A DNA stretch of 58,013 nucleotides from JAPXRI01 sp033813635 (lineage in GTDB: Bacteria; Bacillota; Clostridia; Oscillospirales; QAMX01). Within the stretch, counting starts at the first letter, position 1; the number at the start of each line of letters is the position of its first letter. The notes under the pieces were generated by a model. The model made no database searches, was not told where the DNA came from, and saw nothing but the letters and a program-made list of their open reading frames with translations. Positions 9,102-17,396 of the stretch are shown here, in pieces. The stretch covers positions 1 to 58,013 of the forward strand of contig JAPXRI010000014.1 of assembly GCA_033813635.1 (NCBI GenBank). Direction: 5' to 3'. The translations under genes and the position numbers were made by a program.

Positions 9102-9159
9102 CCGCCGATTATCACTGTTTCCATTTAAATACCAATAGAAAACAAAGGAGAATTTCTAC

Positions 9160-10560
9160 ATGGGCTTATCCACTGGGCTTTCGGGCGGCATTCGGGAATA
9201 TTTTGACGAGGTCTCCGGAATTCTATCGAAAACAAACGAGGCCGCGCTTTCGGATATCGCGGGTATTCTGACCGACGCGTATTCCCGCGGGGCGACGGTC
9301 TTCACCGCGGGAAACGGCGGCTCTTCGGCCACCGCTTCGCACATGGTCAACGACCTGGTCAAGGGCTGCTCGGTGCTCGGCCGTCCGGGCTTCAAAGCCG
9401 CGTGCCTTTCCGATTCGTCGACTCTTGTCACCTGCCTGGCGAACGATTTTTCATACGAGGAGGTATTCGAGCGTCAGCTGATGACCCTCGCCAACAGGGG
9501 CGACGTGCTCTGCGTTTTCACCGGCAGCGGCAACTCCGGAAACATCGTCCGCGCCGCGAATTACGCCCGTAAAAACGGGATCACCGTGATCGGCTTTCTC
9601 GGGAGGGACGGCGGAAAAACCCTCCCGCTCTGCGATAAATACGTTCTTGCGTCGACTGACTGCATGGAGCAGATAGAGGACATTCACCTGGTCTGCGTCC
9701 ACGCGCTTTCGACCGTGGTCCGCGAACAGCTCAAGGACCTCTGGGGACTCGAGGTGATTTTCCCGCCGGTTATCGGGAGAAAATTCAAATTCGCGCTGTT
9801 TGATTTCGACGGCACCCTGAGCCTTATCCGCGAGGGCTGGCAGCAGATCATGATCCCTTATTTCTGCGAGGAAGTCGCGGCGACGCCCGGCGGAGCGAAC
9901 TCCGACCCCGAGGAAATCAGGCGCACCGTGACGGACTTCGTCGACATCCTCACCGGCAAGCAGACGATTTACCAGTGCATCCGCCTCGCCGAAGAGGTGG
10001 AAAAGCGCGGCGGTCAGCCGAAGGAGCCGATGGCCTATAAAAAGGAATACCTGCGCCGGCTGATGGAAAAGATAAAGGACCGCCGCGAGGGGCTCGCGAA
10101 CGGCACGATCAAGCCGGAGGAGCTGCTTGTCCGCGGAACCGTACCGCTGCTCAAAGCGCTCCTGGCCGAGGGCATCACGCTCTATCTCGCCTCGGGTACG
10201 GATCAGCCCCAGGTCAGGGAAGAGGCTCACCTGCTCGGCCTTGACGAGTATTTCGGCGAAAATATCTACGGCGCCCTCGACGAGCACGTGACCGACGACA
10301 CCAAGCAGATCGTTATCAAGCGCCTGCTGTCCGAAAACGGCGTCGACGGGACGGAGCTTCTAAGCTTTGGCGACGGTTTCGTCGAGATCGAGCTTGTGTC
10401 CAACATCGGCGGCTACCCGATCGCCGTCGCCACCGATGAAAAGCGCAAAAAGGGTATAGATCTCTGGAAGCGCGACAGGCTTGTCAGGGCCGGCGCCGGC
10501 GCGGTGATTCCGGACTTTGAAAAGGCCGACAAAATCGTCAGCTTTATTCTGGGTAAATAA
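9160..10560 (+). CDS. SIS-domain sugar isomerase fused to HAD phosphatase
   Basis: A 466-residue two-domain protein. Residues about 10-200 form a SIS domain with a GmhA-like phosphosugar-binding loop (AGNGGSSATASHM) and GSGNSGNI. Residues about 205-466 form a HAD phosphatase with motif I FDFDGT, motif II LASGTD, a conserved Lys in TKQIVIK and motif IV GDGFVEIE. GmhA (sedoheptulose-7-phosphate isomerase) and GmhB (heptose bisphosphate phosphatase) are the nearest known activities joined by this architecture. The pairing with an HldE-like kinase two genes downstream supports a heptose-like pathway, but this is inference. ATG at 9160 follows AAAGGAG at good spacing. No nucleotidyltransferase gene is seen nearby. 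Confidence 0.85.
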   Translation: MGLSTGLSGGIREYFDEVSGILSKTNEAALSDIAGILTDAYSRGATVFTAGNGGSSATASHMVNDLVKGCSVLGRPGFKAACLSDSSTLVTCLANDFSYEEVFERQLMTLANRGDVLCVFTGSGNSGNIVRAANYARKNGITVIGFLGRDGGKTLPLCDKYVLASTDCMEQIEDIHLVCVHALSTVVREQLKDLWGLEVIFPPVIGRKFKFALFDFDGTLSLIREGWQQIMIPYFCEEVAATPGGANSDPEEIRRTVTDFVDILTGKQTIYQCIRLAEEVEKRGGQPKEPMAYKKEYLRRLMEKIKDRREGLANGTIKPEELLVRGTVPLLKALLAEGITLYLASGTDQPQVREEAHLLGLDEYFGENIYGALDEHVTDDTKQIVIKRLLSENGVDGTELLSFGDGFVEIELVSNIGGYPIAVATDEKRKKGIDLWKRDRLVRAGAGAVIPDFEKADKIVSFILGK

Positions 10561-10600
10561 TATAAGATTATAAGATATAGAAGTTAAGAATTTTCAGCTT

Positions 10601-10620
10601 TGTGCCGCCGCTTCGCGGCA
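10601..10620 (+). other. Small hairpin before the ribosome binding site of the DHS-like gene
   Basis: A TGCCGC arm and a GCGGCA arm enclose six bases, just upstream of GGAGGT. There is no T tract, so it is more likely an mRNA-stability or processing element than a terminator. Confidence 0.35.
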
Positions 10621-10632
10621 GATGGAGGTTAT

Positions 10633-11607
10633 ATGCCTTTTGAGAAATTTGACAGGAGCAGGCTGAACATCCTGCCGCTCGACGAGCGGGTAAGCGATAT
10701 CGACATCACTGTGGTGATGGACCCGGAGACCACCGACACGCCCTTTGACAACCCGAAGCTTGACGAGCTGGCGAACGCCGTCGTAAGGGCCCGCGAAAAG
10801 AACGCGGCGGTTATTTTGATGTACGGGGCGCACGTTATCCGCTCCGGCTGCGCGCTGTATATGATCAAGCTGATGGAAAAGGGCCTTGTGACGCATTTCG
10901 CGACAAACGGGGCCGGCAGCATACACGATTTCGAGTTCGCGCTCAAGGGCTACACCTGCGAAAGCGTCGCGAAGTATATCAGCGAGGGGCAGTTCGGGCT
11001 CTGGAAGGAATCCGGCATATTAAACGATATTCTCCGGGAGGGCGCGCGCGACGGGCTCGGCGCCGGCGAGGCGATCGGCCGGTATATCTGGGAAGAAAAC
11101 CTCCCCTACCGCGACAAGAGCGTGCTCGCCGCGGCGTACAAAAACCATGTCCCGGCAACTGTGCATATAGGCATAGGGAACGACATCATCCACGAGCACC
11201 CGAACGCGGACGGCGCGGCCCTCGGCGAGACGAGCTACACGGATTTTCTGATCTACTCCCGCACGATAGAGAACCTTGAAAACGGCGTGTTCCTGAATTT
11301 CGGCTCGGCGGTCGCCGGACCCGAGGTCTACCTTAAATGCCTGGCGATGGCCCGGAACGTGGCAAAGCAGGAGGGCCGCAGCATCAGCCATATCACGACG
11401 GCCGTATTCGACCTGCTGCCCATCGAGGGGGAGGACTATTCGGTCACCCCGCCGAAGTCCGACCCGCGCTACTATTTCAGGCCGTGGAAAACCATCCTCG
11501 CCCGCACGACGGCCGACGGCGGCAAGAGCTATTATATCCAGGGAAGCCACAGCCAGACGCTCCCCGCGCTCGCAAACAAAATATTCAAAGCGGCGAAAGG
11601 CCGATAA
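10633..11607 (+). CDS. Deoxyhypusine-synthase-like protein (tentative)
   Basis: A 324-residue soluble protein that I cannot assign firmly. Segments such as AAYKNHVPATVHIGIGND, LNFGSAVAGPEVYLK and ATNGAGSIHDFEFA recall the Rossmann-like NAD-binding core of deoxyhypusine and homospermidine synthases, but the lysine-centred active site of true DHS is not evident. It lies between the SIS-HAD fusion (72 bases upstream) and a PfkB/HldE-like kinase (17 bases downstream), so a role in the same sugar-phosphate pathway is more likely than polyamine transfer. The ATG at 10633 has GGAGGT four bases upstream; the frame is open 11 codons further to a TTG. The fold assignment needs a profile or structure search. 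Confidence 0.6.
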   Translation: MPFEKFDRSRLNILPLDERVSDIDITVVMDPETTDTPFDNPKLDELANAVVRAREKNAAVILMYGAHVIRSGCALYMIKLMEKGLVTHFATNGAGSIHDFEFALKGYTCESVAKYISEGQFGLWKESGILNDILREGARDGLGAGEAIGRYIWEENLPYRDKSVLAAAYKNHVPATVHIGIGNDIIHEHPNADGAALGETSYTDFLIYSRTIENLENGVFLNFGSAVAGPEVYLKCLAMARNVAKQEGRSISHITTAVFDLLPIEGEDYSVTPPKSDPRYYFRPWKTILARTTADGGKSYYIQGSHSQTLPALANKIFKAAKGR

Positions 11608-11624
11608 CAGAAAGGAAAGAAGAT

Positions 11625-12647
11625 ATGAACCTGAAGCAACTGACTGAACTGACGGCGCTCGCGCCAGACTGCGAGATAACCGTCGCCGGCGATTTCTGCC
11701 TTGACAAATATCTTTATATCGACTCCGACCTCGACGAGCCCTCCCTTGAAACCGGACTGACCGCCTATCAGGTGATCGGCAAGGGCATTTATCCGGGCGG
11801 CGCCGGAACCGTGACAAACAACCTGCGCGGGCTGACCGCAAAGGTCCACTGCGTCGGCATCGTCGGCGACGACGGCGAGGGCTTTGAGCTTCTCCGGGCG
11901 CTCTCCGACATCGGCGCCGACATAAGCGGTATGGTCACCGACAAAAACCGCTGCACCTCGACTTATACCAAGCCGATGCGCGGCAAACCCGGCGACTATA
12001 AGGAGTTAAACCGGCTTGATTTCAAGAACTTCGAGCCGATGAAGCCCGACGTCGAGGCGAAGATCATTGAGAACATCAAGAAGTACGCCGCGATGTCCAA
12101 AGCGCTGTTGGTGCTGGACCAGTTTGTCGAGGAGGACTGCGGCGTCATCAACTCCCGGGTTCGTGAGGCGATAATGCAGATCTCCCGCGAAAACCCGGAC
12201 CTCGTGGTCTACGCGGACTCCCGGGCGTTTATTCACCTGTTCTCCGACGTAATCGTGAAGTGCAACAATTTCGAGGTCGTCAAGTCCGTCCGCCCCGGCT
12301 TCGAAGGCGAGCCGGACGAGAAAACTGTGCTCGAGTGCGGCATGGAGCTCTTTAAGAAAAACAACCGCCCCGTCTTCGTCACCCGCGGCAAACACGGCAT
12401 CACCGTGTTCGACAAGGACGGCATCCACAACTCCCCGGCGATCGACGTCCCCGGCCCGTTCGATATCTGCGGCGCGGGCGACTCCGCCTCGTCCGGTATC
12501 GTCCTGGCCCTGTCCCTCGGCGCTTCGCCCGAGGACGCAGCACTTATGGGCAACATCGTCGCGTCGATCACGATTCAGCAGATCGGCGTGACCGGCTTCG
12601 CCACCCCGGCACAGGTCATTCAGCGGTTCAAGGATTACTGCATGTAA
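11625..12647 (+). CDS. PfkB family carbohydrate kinase, HldE/RfaE kinase-domain-like
   Basis: A 340-residue ribokinase-fold protein. The N-terminal substrate loop (YPGGAGTVTNNL), the segments VGIVGDDGEG and NRLDF, and the C-terminal catalytic motif DICGAGDSASSG are those of the HldE N-terminal domain, which phosphorylates D-glycero-D-manno-heptose 7-phosphate at C1. The cytidylyltransferase-like domain of two-domain HldE is absent. ATG at 11625 is preceded by GAAAGGAAAGA; the open frame extends 96 codons upstream only as overlap with the preceding gene. It is the last gene of the four-gene unit and is followed by a strong terminator. Together with the SIS-HAD protein it could supply isomerase, kinase and phosphatase steps to an activated heptose or similar sugar. 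Confidence 0.83.
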   Translation: MNLKQLTELTALAPDCEITVAGDFCLDKYLYIDSDLDEPSLETGLTAYQVIGKGIYPGGAGTVTNNLRGLTAKVHCVGIVGDDGEGFELLRALSDIGADISGMVTDKNRCTSTYTKPMRGKPGDYKELNRLDFKNFEPMKPDVEAKIIENIKKYAAMSKALLVLDQFVEEDCGVINSRVREAIMQISRENPDLVVYADSRAFIHLFSDVIVKCNNFEVVKSVRPGFEGEPDEKTVLECGMELFKKNNRPVFVTRGKHGITVFDKDGIHNSPAIDVPGPFDICGAGDSASSGIVLALSLGASPEDAALMGNIVASITIQQIGVTGFATPAQVIQRFKDYCM

Positions 12648-12657
12648 GTTAATATGA

Positions 12658-12696
12658 AACCCCGGCGGGCGCTTTCGTGCCCGCCGGGGTTTTTTG
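12658..12696 (+). terminator. Rho-independent terminator after the PfkB kinase gene
   Basis: A GC-rich 13-bp stem (arms 12658-12670 and 12679-12691) with an eight-base loop is followed by a run of T. It closes the four-gene kinase/isomerase unit. Confidence 0.9.
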
Positions 12697-12742
12697 TTTA
12701 TGCCGAGGTTTTCGCAATGCTTACCGAATCGTAAAACGGCGT

Positions 12743-12780
12743 AAAAAACCCCCGCCCGCCGTGCTAAAAAACGGCGGGCG
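12743..12780 (-). terminator. Rho-independent terminator after the holin gene
   Basis: Arms 12753-12762 and 12771-12780 pair perfectly. On the minus strand the stem is followed by G residues and six T. It lies 12 bases beyond the holin stop codon and faces the terminator of the convergent unit. Confidence 0.8.
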
Positions 12781-12792
12781 GATTTTTCAGTT

Positions 12793-13134
12793 TTAGTTTT
12801 GCTTTTTTGTCTCCGCGCCGTTTCCTGAGGCCGCGGACCCGTTATGCTTTGACAGCTGTTTTACCATCTGGTTTGCGTAGACGCTTGCCGCCGCGCAGAG
12901 GACGCCCTGGGTGATCGCGGTAAAAATTGATATCAGAACGCCGCGCCAGCCGCAGTTCAGGTCGCAGGTCGGCAGTACGTAGCACAGCGCCAGCGCGCTG
13001 CCTGCGCCGCCGAGAATCAGAGGAATGAATTTATTGTCGATTTTTGAGGCCTTTATCCATTCGCCGAGCGCGTATAGCACCGGAATCAGAATCAGCAGCT
13101 CGGCCTTGATATAATCCGTGAACGCGATTTCCAT
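12793..13134 (-). CDS. Phage holin family small membrane protein
   Basis: A 113-residue protein with about three hydrophobic segments: residues 8-24 (AELLILIPVLYALGEWI), about 37-57 and about 66-90. It ends in a charged Lys/Gln-rich tail. The size, topology and YIKAELLILIPVLYALG opening resemble holins of the Phage_holin_5_2 type from Clostridia phages. No endolysin, structural or integrase gene is adjacent. It lies downstream of an interrupted transporter gene in the same direction and has its own GGGAGGG ribosome binding site. It may be a prophage remnant, a domesticated holin used in lysis or protein release, or an unrelated small membrane protein. Confidence 0.65.
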   Translation of the reverse strand: MEIAFTDYIKAELLILIPVLYALGEWIKASKIDNKFIPLILGGAGSALALCYVLPTCDLNCGWRGVLISIFTAITQGVLCAAASVYANQMVKQLSKHNGSAASGNGAETKKQN

Positions 13135-13201
13135 TTTTATCCCTCCCGTTTATGGGCTATACCATTATATGCCAAACGGTGGGAAAAAGAACCCGGGGAA
13201 A

Positions 13202-14491
13202 TCACGCAGTAGGCGCGGACCTGCTCTTTCGCTCGCGGAGCATCGTCAGGCCAACCATCGCGAACGCCAGTACGAACATGACCGCGCCGTATGCGAAAAG
13301 ACCGCCGTATTTTTGCTGCGCGCCCACCGATTTCTCGGCGATGTCGGCGATAAAGCCGAACAGGATCGGCGATACGATGTTGGCCGCGAACGAGAACGCG
13401 TAATAAAAGCCAGTGTACTTGCCCGTCTCGCCCTTCGGCGCCATCGCGGCTATCGTCGGGTACGAGTTGATGTTGATCAGCGCCCAGCCGACGCCGGCTA
13501 CGATCAGCGCGATTTTTAGGTTCGACGGGCTTCCGAACGCCAGAATGAACGCGAACGCCGCGACCATCACCGCGATGCCCGCTAGGATCGTCTTTTTGCG
13601 GCCGAATTTATTCCCGACAAAGCCGGCCGGTATCGCCAAAATCAGAAAGGTCATCGCCATATAGGTCAGCATCATGCTCGCGTCGCCTTCGGGCATCCCG
13701 AAGGTCTTCGTGCAGTAGAGCGTAAAGAAGGTCTCGACGCCGTTGTAACCGCAGAACCAGAAGAATATCGCCAGCAGGATAAAGATCAGGCTCCTGTTCG
13801 TAAGAATCAGCGGGGCCTTTCCGTTTTTGGGGAACAGCAGATTCGCGCCCTTTTCTCCGATCTCCTCGTCCTTAACCTCGTCGTCGTCCGACGAATACGG
13901 TACCTCCGGTTCCCTGTAGAAGGCCAGCAGCGCCAAAAGCGCGAGCACCATCAGCACCCCGGCGAACAGGAACGGGTAATACTCCCCTAGGTTGAAAAGC
14001 TTTCCGCCGATCAGGTAGGCCATCACGGTGCCGAGCCCGCCCATGAAGTTGATCACGCCGTTTGCTTTCGAACGCTGCTTCTGCGGCGTCGCGTCCGGCA
14101 TCAGCGCAATCGACGGCGCGCGGTAATAGGACATAAAGAAGTTCATGCCGATTACGGCGAAGATCAGCAGCAGGATTTTTACCGCGTCCGTCCCGCCCAC
14201 GCGGTACCACGGAATCGCGCATAAAAACAGCGCGGCCATCGGCACGCCCAGCACCATATAGGGTATGCGCCGCCCGAATCTCGATTTTTTCCTGTCGCTC
14301 TGCCTGCCGAAATAGGGCTGGAAAATCACGCCGAAGATATTGTCGAAGGTCATCACTATCCCTATCACCGTCGACGATTTTATCAGCCTTTCGAGAAAAA
14401 TCGGGACGAACGAGTTTTAAATCGACCACGCGATCGACACGGTAAAAAACGCAAGGCCTATGACGAACAGCTTTTTCCACTCAACCTTCAT
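13202..14491 (-). pseudogene. MFS/GPH-type sugar transporter interrupted by an in-frame TAA
   Basis: The reading frame starts at ATG 14491 (MKVEWKKLFVIGLAFF), meets TAA at 14417-14419 after 24 codons (IAWSI-stop-NSFVPIF), and continues open without a shift to 13202. The whole would be about 428 residues with 12 membrane segments. The loop FGRQSDRKKSRFGRRIPYMV is the hallmark between helices 2 and 3 of GPH/SLC45-type sugar-cation symporters, so the intact protein would import a sugar or glycoside. The stop replaces a position where Tyr (TAT or TAC) would fit, i.e. one base change inside helix 1. An internal restart at 14368 would lack helix 1 and is probably inactive. It could also be a sequencing error. 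Confidence 0.8.
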
Positions 14492-14519
14492 ATTTATGCC
14501 CCTCCCCTGTCCGGTTGCA

Positions 14520-15335
14520 TTACAGCTGGTGCGGATCGTGAAGCTCGAAAATAATCGCGTCGGAATCCATCGTGCGGATCGTCTCGTCCCGGGTGCGCGT
14601 CGTCCAGACGACGTTTGCCGCGCCCAGCAGACGGCAGAGCTTGACCGGCAGCCTCGCCTTAATTCTCTGGTCGCAGGCGATGAACTGCGGTCTCGATGCA
14701 AAATTGGTCAGAAGATTGCTGACCGCAAACCGCTTCAGCGGGTTGCTTACTTCCTTTTTCGTCAGGTGGGAGACCAGCTGGCCCCGGACGACGTTTCTCG
14801 CGTGGATGCGGAACCAGGCGACTATACGCGGGTCGAAGCTCTCGACCACATATATGCCGTTGTACTCCGACAGGAGCTTTCGCGTCTTTTCGCAGAGCTC
14901 CCGGTACCTGGCCGTGGTTTTCAGTTCGACAATCAGCGGTATCCCGGCGCAGACCTCCAGGACCTCCGATAAAAGCGGTATTTTGTGGTCCGAGCCCAGC
15001 AGGGTAAGCTTTGAGAGCTCCTCCGCGGAAGTCTCGTTGACGCCCTTGTCAAGGCCGGTCATGCGCTTTAAATTTTCGTCGTGGAACACGACTACGTTTC
15101 CGTCCGCGTCGAGATTTACGTCCAGCTCGGCGCCATATCCCTCCGCCGCCGCTCTGCGGAACGCCTCGAGGCTGTTCTCGGGCACGCAGGCGTCGCCGGT
15201 GTGGAGACCCCGGTGCGCGAAATATTTAACCGCGAATTTCTTTCTCCGGTCCTTTTTAAGCCTCGCCGGCGCAACCATGTAGAACCATACCGCGCCGACG
15301 GCAGCCGCGGCCGCAAACGGCCATTTCTTCGCCAT
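14520..15335 (-). CDS. Membrane-anchored glycerophosphodiester phosphodiesterase
   Basis: A 271-residue GDPD-family protein that hydrolyses glycerophosphodiesters to glycerol 3-phosphate and an alcohol. An N-terminal hydrophobic helix (residues about 4-22) precedes the TIM barrel. The catalytic core is visible as YFAHRGLH, PENSLEAF, AELDVNLDADGNVVVFHD, and the C-terminal barrel strand VWTTRT. The helix suggests that it is membrane-anchored with the domain outside, where it could act on lipid headgroups or teichoic-acid-type polymers. ATG at 15335 is preferred; a TTG two codons upstream lies closer to the GGGGAG site. It is in a minus-strand series of separate genes between the broken transporter and a DUF5107 protein. 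Confidence 0.9.
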   Translation of the reverse strand: MAKKWPFAAAAAVGAVWFYMVAPARLKKDRRKKFAVKYFAHRGLHTGDACVPENSLEAFRRAAAEGYGAELDVNLDADGNVVVFHDENLKRMTGLDKGVNETSAEELSKLTLLGSDHKIPLLSEVLEVCAGIPLIVELKTTARYRELCEKTRKLLSEYNGIYVVESFDPRIVAWFRIHARNVVRGQLVSHLTKKEVSNPLKRFAVSNLLTNFASRPQFIACDQRIKARLPVKLCRLLGAANVVWTTRTRDETIRTMDSDAIIFELHDPHQL

Positions 15336-15370
15336 AATCAATTATCTCCCCAAAACCGGTAATAACTTTG

Positions 15371-17368
15371 TTAGTGCATTCTGAAATCCAGCGAGCGCGG
15401 GGGCGTAAAGTGCGATCGGACATACTCGCCGAGCTCTTTGCCCCCCGGCATGCCCGGCTTTCCTTCCAGCTCCTTTTCCCTTATACGGTACCAGAGCTCG
15501 GTGGTCGTCACCTCACCCTCCCGGATATCCGGAACGACCAGCCCGGAGGTAAGGATTGCCTCACCCTCGGCGAGCCTGCCGAGCTCTATCAGGCAGGCGG
15601 CCTTAATCAGCGCCACGCGCGGGTGCTCCCTGACCTCCTGCGGGCATTTTTCTATGGCTTCAATGTATTCGGCAAACCTTCCCGCCGCTTTGCACAGGTT
15701 CCCGTACTCAACCGCCAGCGCCTTCACGCCCGGCGCGGCCGCGCAGGCGTCGGAGTAGAGCGAAAACGCCTTCTCCCTGTCGCCGTGGCGGTGCTCCCAG
15801 AGGGCGAGCGCCCGTTTTGTCCAGGCGGAGGGGCACAGGGATTCGGACTCCTCCCAGGCCCTCTTTGCGCCCTCCGCATCCCTATCGTTGTAGCGCGCGA
15901 CGCCGAGCTGAAAAAACGCGGAGGAGTCGCGGTGGGTCTCGCAGTATTTTTCGAGCATGTCGCGCCACGGCTTATCGACCTGGTAGCCCGAGGGCGCTTT
16001 TTCCGGCCAGCCCGGCGTTGAAAACGCGCCGTTTTCGATCAGCGCAAGCCAGGGTGCCTGGACCTCCCCGAGGGTATTCCTGTCGAAGCGGAGCGCGGCC
16101 GGCAGCGGCGCTTCGCCGTTCTTTTTTCTCCGCAGGTTCTCAAGCGCGCCCCAGCCGCTGCCGTCACAAACGCGCTCGCCCCCTATTTCCGACAGCCCGC
16201 CCGCGCATCGGAAGAAATCGTCAAGCCTTTCCGCCGGCAGCGTCTGGTCGAGCCGTCTGCCCACCTCCGCGCGGGCTTTTTCCCACGCGCCGGAGACCGC
16301 CTCCGGGTCCGCCTTTATCGGGCCGTAGGCCTCCGCCCAGGCGTATTTCCCGCGGGCGGGCATTTTCAGATACTCCATCTGGCTGTAGCCGAGCCCGGCC
16401 TGAATCTCTATGTACGCGCTGCCCTTGCGCGACAGGTACTCCTGCCATCGCTCCCCGCCGCTGCCCATGCCCCACACAAAGAGCTTTCTGCCCTTTAGAA
16501 GCTCCGTCGAGGTCTGGACAAAGCCCAGTCCGTCGCCGCCGACGGCGGAGATAAACCGCCTCTCCCCCGGCTGGATGTAAAAGAAAAAGTCCATTGCGCG
16601 GCTGAGGTTCGTCGCGTAGCTCGCGTCGGTATCCGAAACGTGGGGGAACGGCCTAAGGGACAGGCCCTTCTCGTAGTCCAGGTGCAGCGCCCTGTCCGCC
16701 GGCACCACCACGCGGACGTCCTTTCTCTGATCGACGGCAATATTGGTCCACCAGTACATCGGGATCTCCGCGTTTTGCATGTTTTTGATTTCAAATCTCG
16801 CCAGCAGAAAATCCGACCCCTCCGGCAGGCAGAAATCCATGCGGTAAACCGCGCCCCGGACACGCTCGTACTCGTACATGCGCAGGACCGGACCGAGCGC
16901 TCCCCCGTCGAGCCGGTCTACGAACAGCGGCGAGCAGGTCAGCGGCGTGTGCCCGATGATCGAGATGTTGAACTCTATCCCGCCGGAAAACCACGCGTTG
17001 CGGAGCGCGAGGTTCGCGGGCTGAAAAACCGGGTTTGAATGTAGAAGCTCTCGTCCCTCCTTTTTGTCGAAAAGCGACCAGAGCCTTCCGCCGAGCGCCG
17101 GGATAAATGTGGCGCGCAGCCTTTCGTTTTCAAGCACCGCGGCCTTGAACGCGCGGAGCTTTTTCTCCCTCCCGTAATCGTCCTGCAGCGTGTAGGGCAG
17201 AATCGAGAATGGCTGCCCGTACTCCGGGTTGACCACGACGTCGTCCGGCATGTCCGGCGAGCGCTTGAACTCATTGTGCGCGTCCCGGACGGCGCCGAAG
17301 TCGAACAGCGGGTTTTCCCCGGGCATGTCCGCGGCCGGCATGAAATAATCCTCAAAAGAAAGGCTCAT
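15371..17368 (-). CDS. DUF5107 protein with C-terminal TPR-like repeats
   Basis: A 665-residue soluble protein. Residues about 25-300 carry the DUF5107 beta-sandwich, with PALGGRLWSLFDKK, HSNPVFQPANLALRNAWFSG and IEFNISIIGHTPLTCSP. The C-terminal third is helical with TPR-like units (for example FFQLGVARYNDRDAEGAKRAWEES). DUF5107 proteins are associated with carbohydrate utilisation and resemble galactose-mutarotase-like or glycosidase-associated sandwiches; no reaction is established. There is no signal peptide. ATG at 17368 follows GGGAGGTAAACGAGCC. It lies 28 bases downstream of the phosphohexomutase on the same strand, so a role in sugar metabolism is likely. Confidence 0.75.
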   Translation of the reverse strand: MSLSFEDYFMPAADMPGENPLFDFGAVRDAHNEFKRSPDMPDDVVVNPEYGQPFSILPYTLQDDYGREKKLRAFKAAVLENERLRATFIPALGGRLWSLFDKKEGRELLHSNPVFQPANLALRNAWFSGGIEFNISIIGHTPLTCSPLFVDRLDGGALGPVLRMYEYERVRGAVYRMDFCLPEGSDFLLARFEIKNMQNAEIPMYWWTNIAVDQRKDVRVVVPADRALHLDYEKGLSLRPFPHVSDTDASYATNLSRAMDFFFYIQPGERRFISAVGGDGLGFVQTSTELLKGRKLFVWGMGSGGERWQEYLSRKGSAYIEIQAGLGYSQMEYLKMPARGKYAWAEAYGPIKADPEAVSGAWEKARAEVGRRLDQTLPAERLDDFFRCAGGLSEIGGERVCDGSGWGALENLRRKKNGEAPLPAALRFDRNTLGEVQAPWLALIENGAFSTPGWPEKAPSGYQVDKPWRDMLEKYCETHRDSSAFFQLGVARYNDRDAEGAKRAWEESESLCPSAWTKRALALWEHRHGDREKAFSLYSDACAAAPGVKALAVEYGNLCKAAGRFAEYIEAIEKCPQEVREHPRVALIKAACLIELGRLAEGEAILTSGLVVPDIREGEVTTTELWYRIREKELEGKPGMPGGKELGEYVRSHFTPPRSLDFRMH

Positions 17369-17396
17369 GGCTCGTTTACCTCCCGTTTACAGGGTT

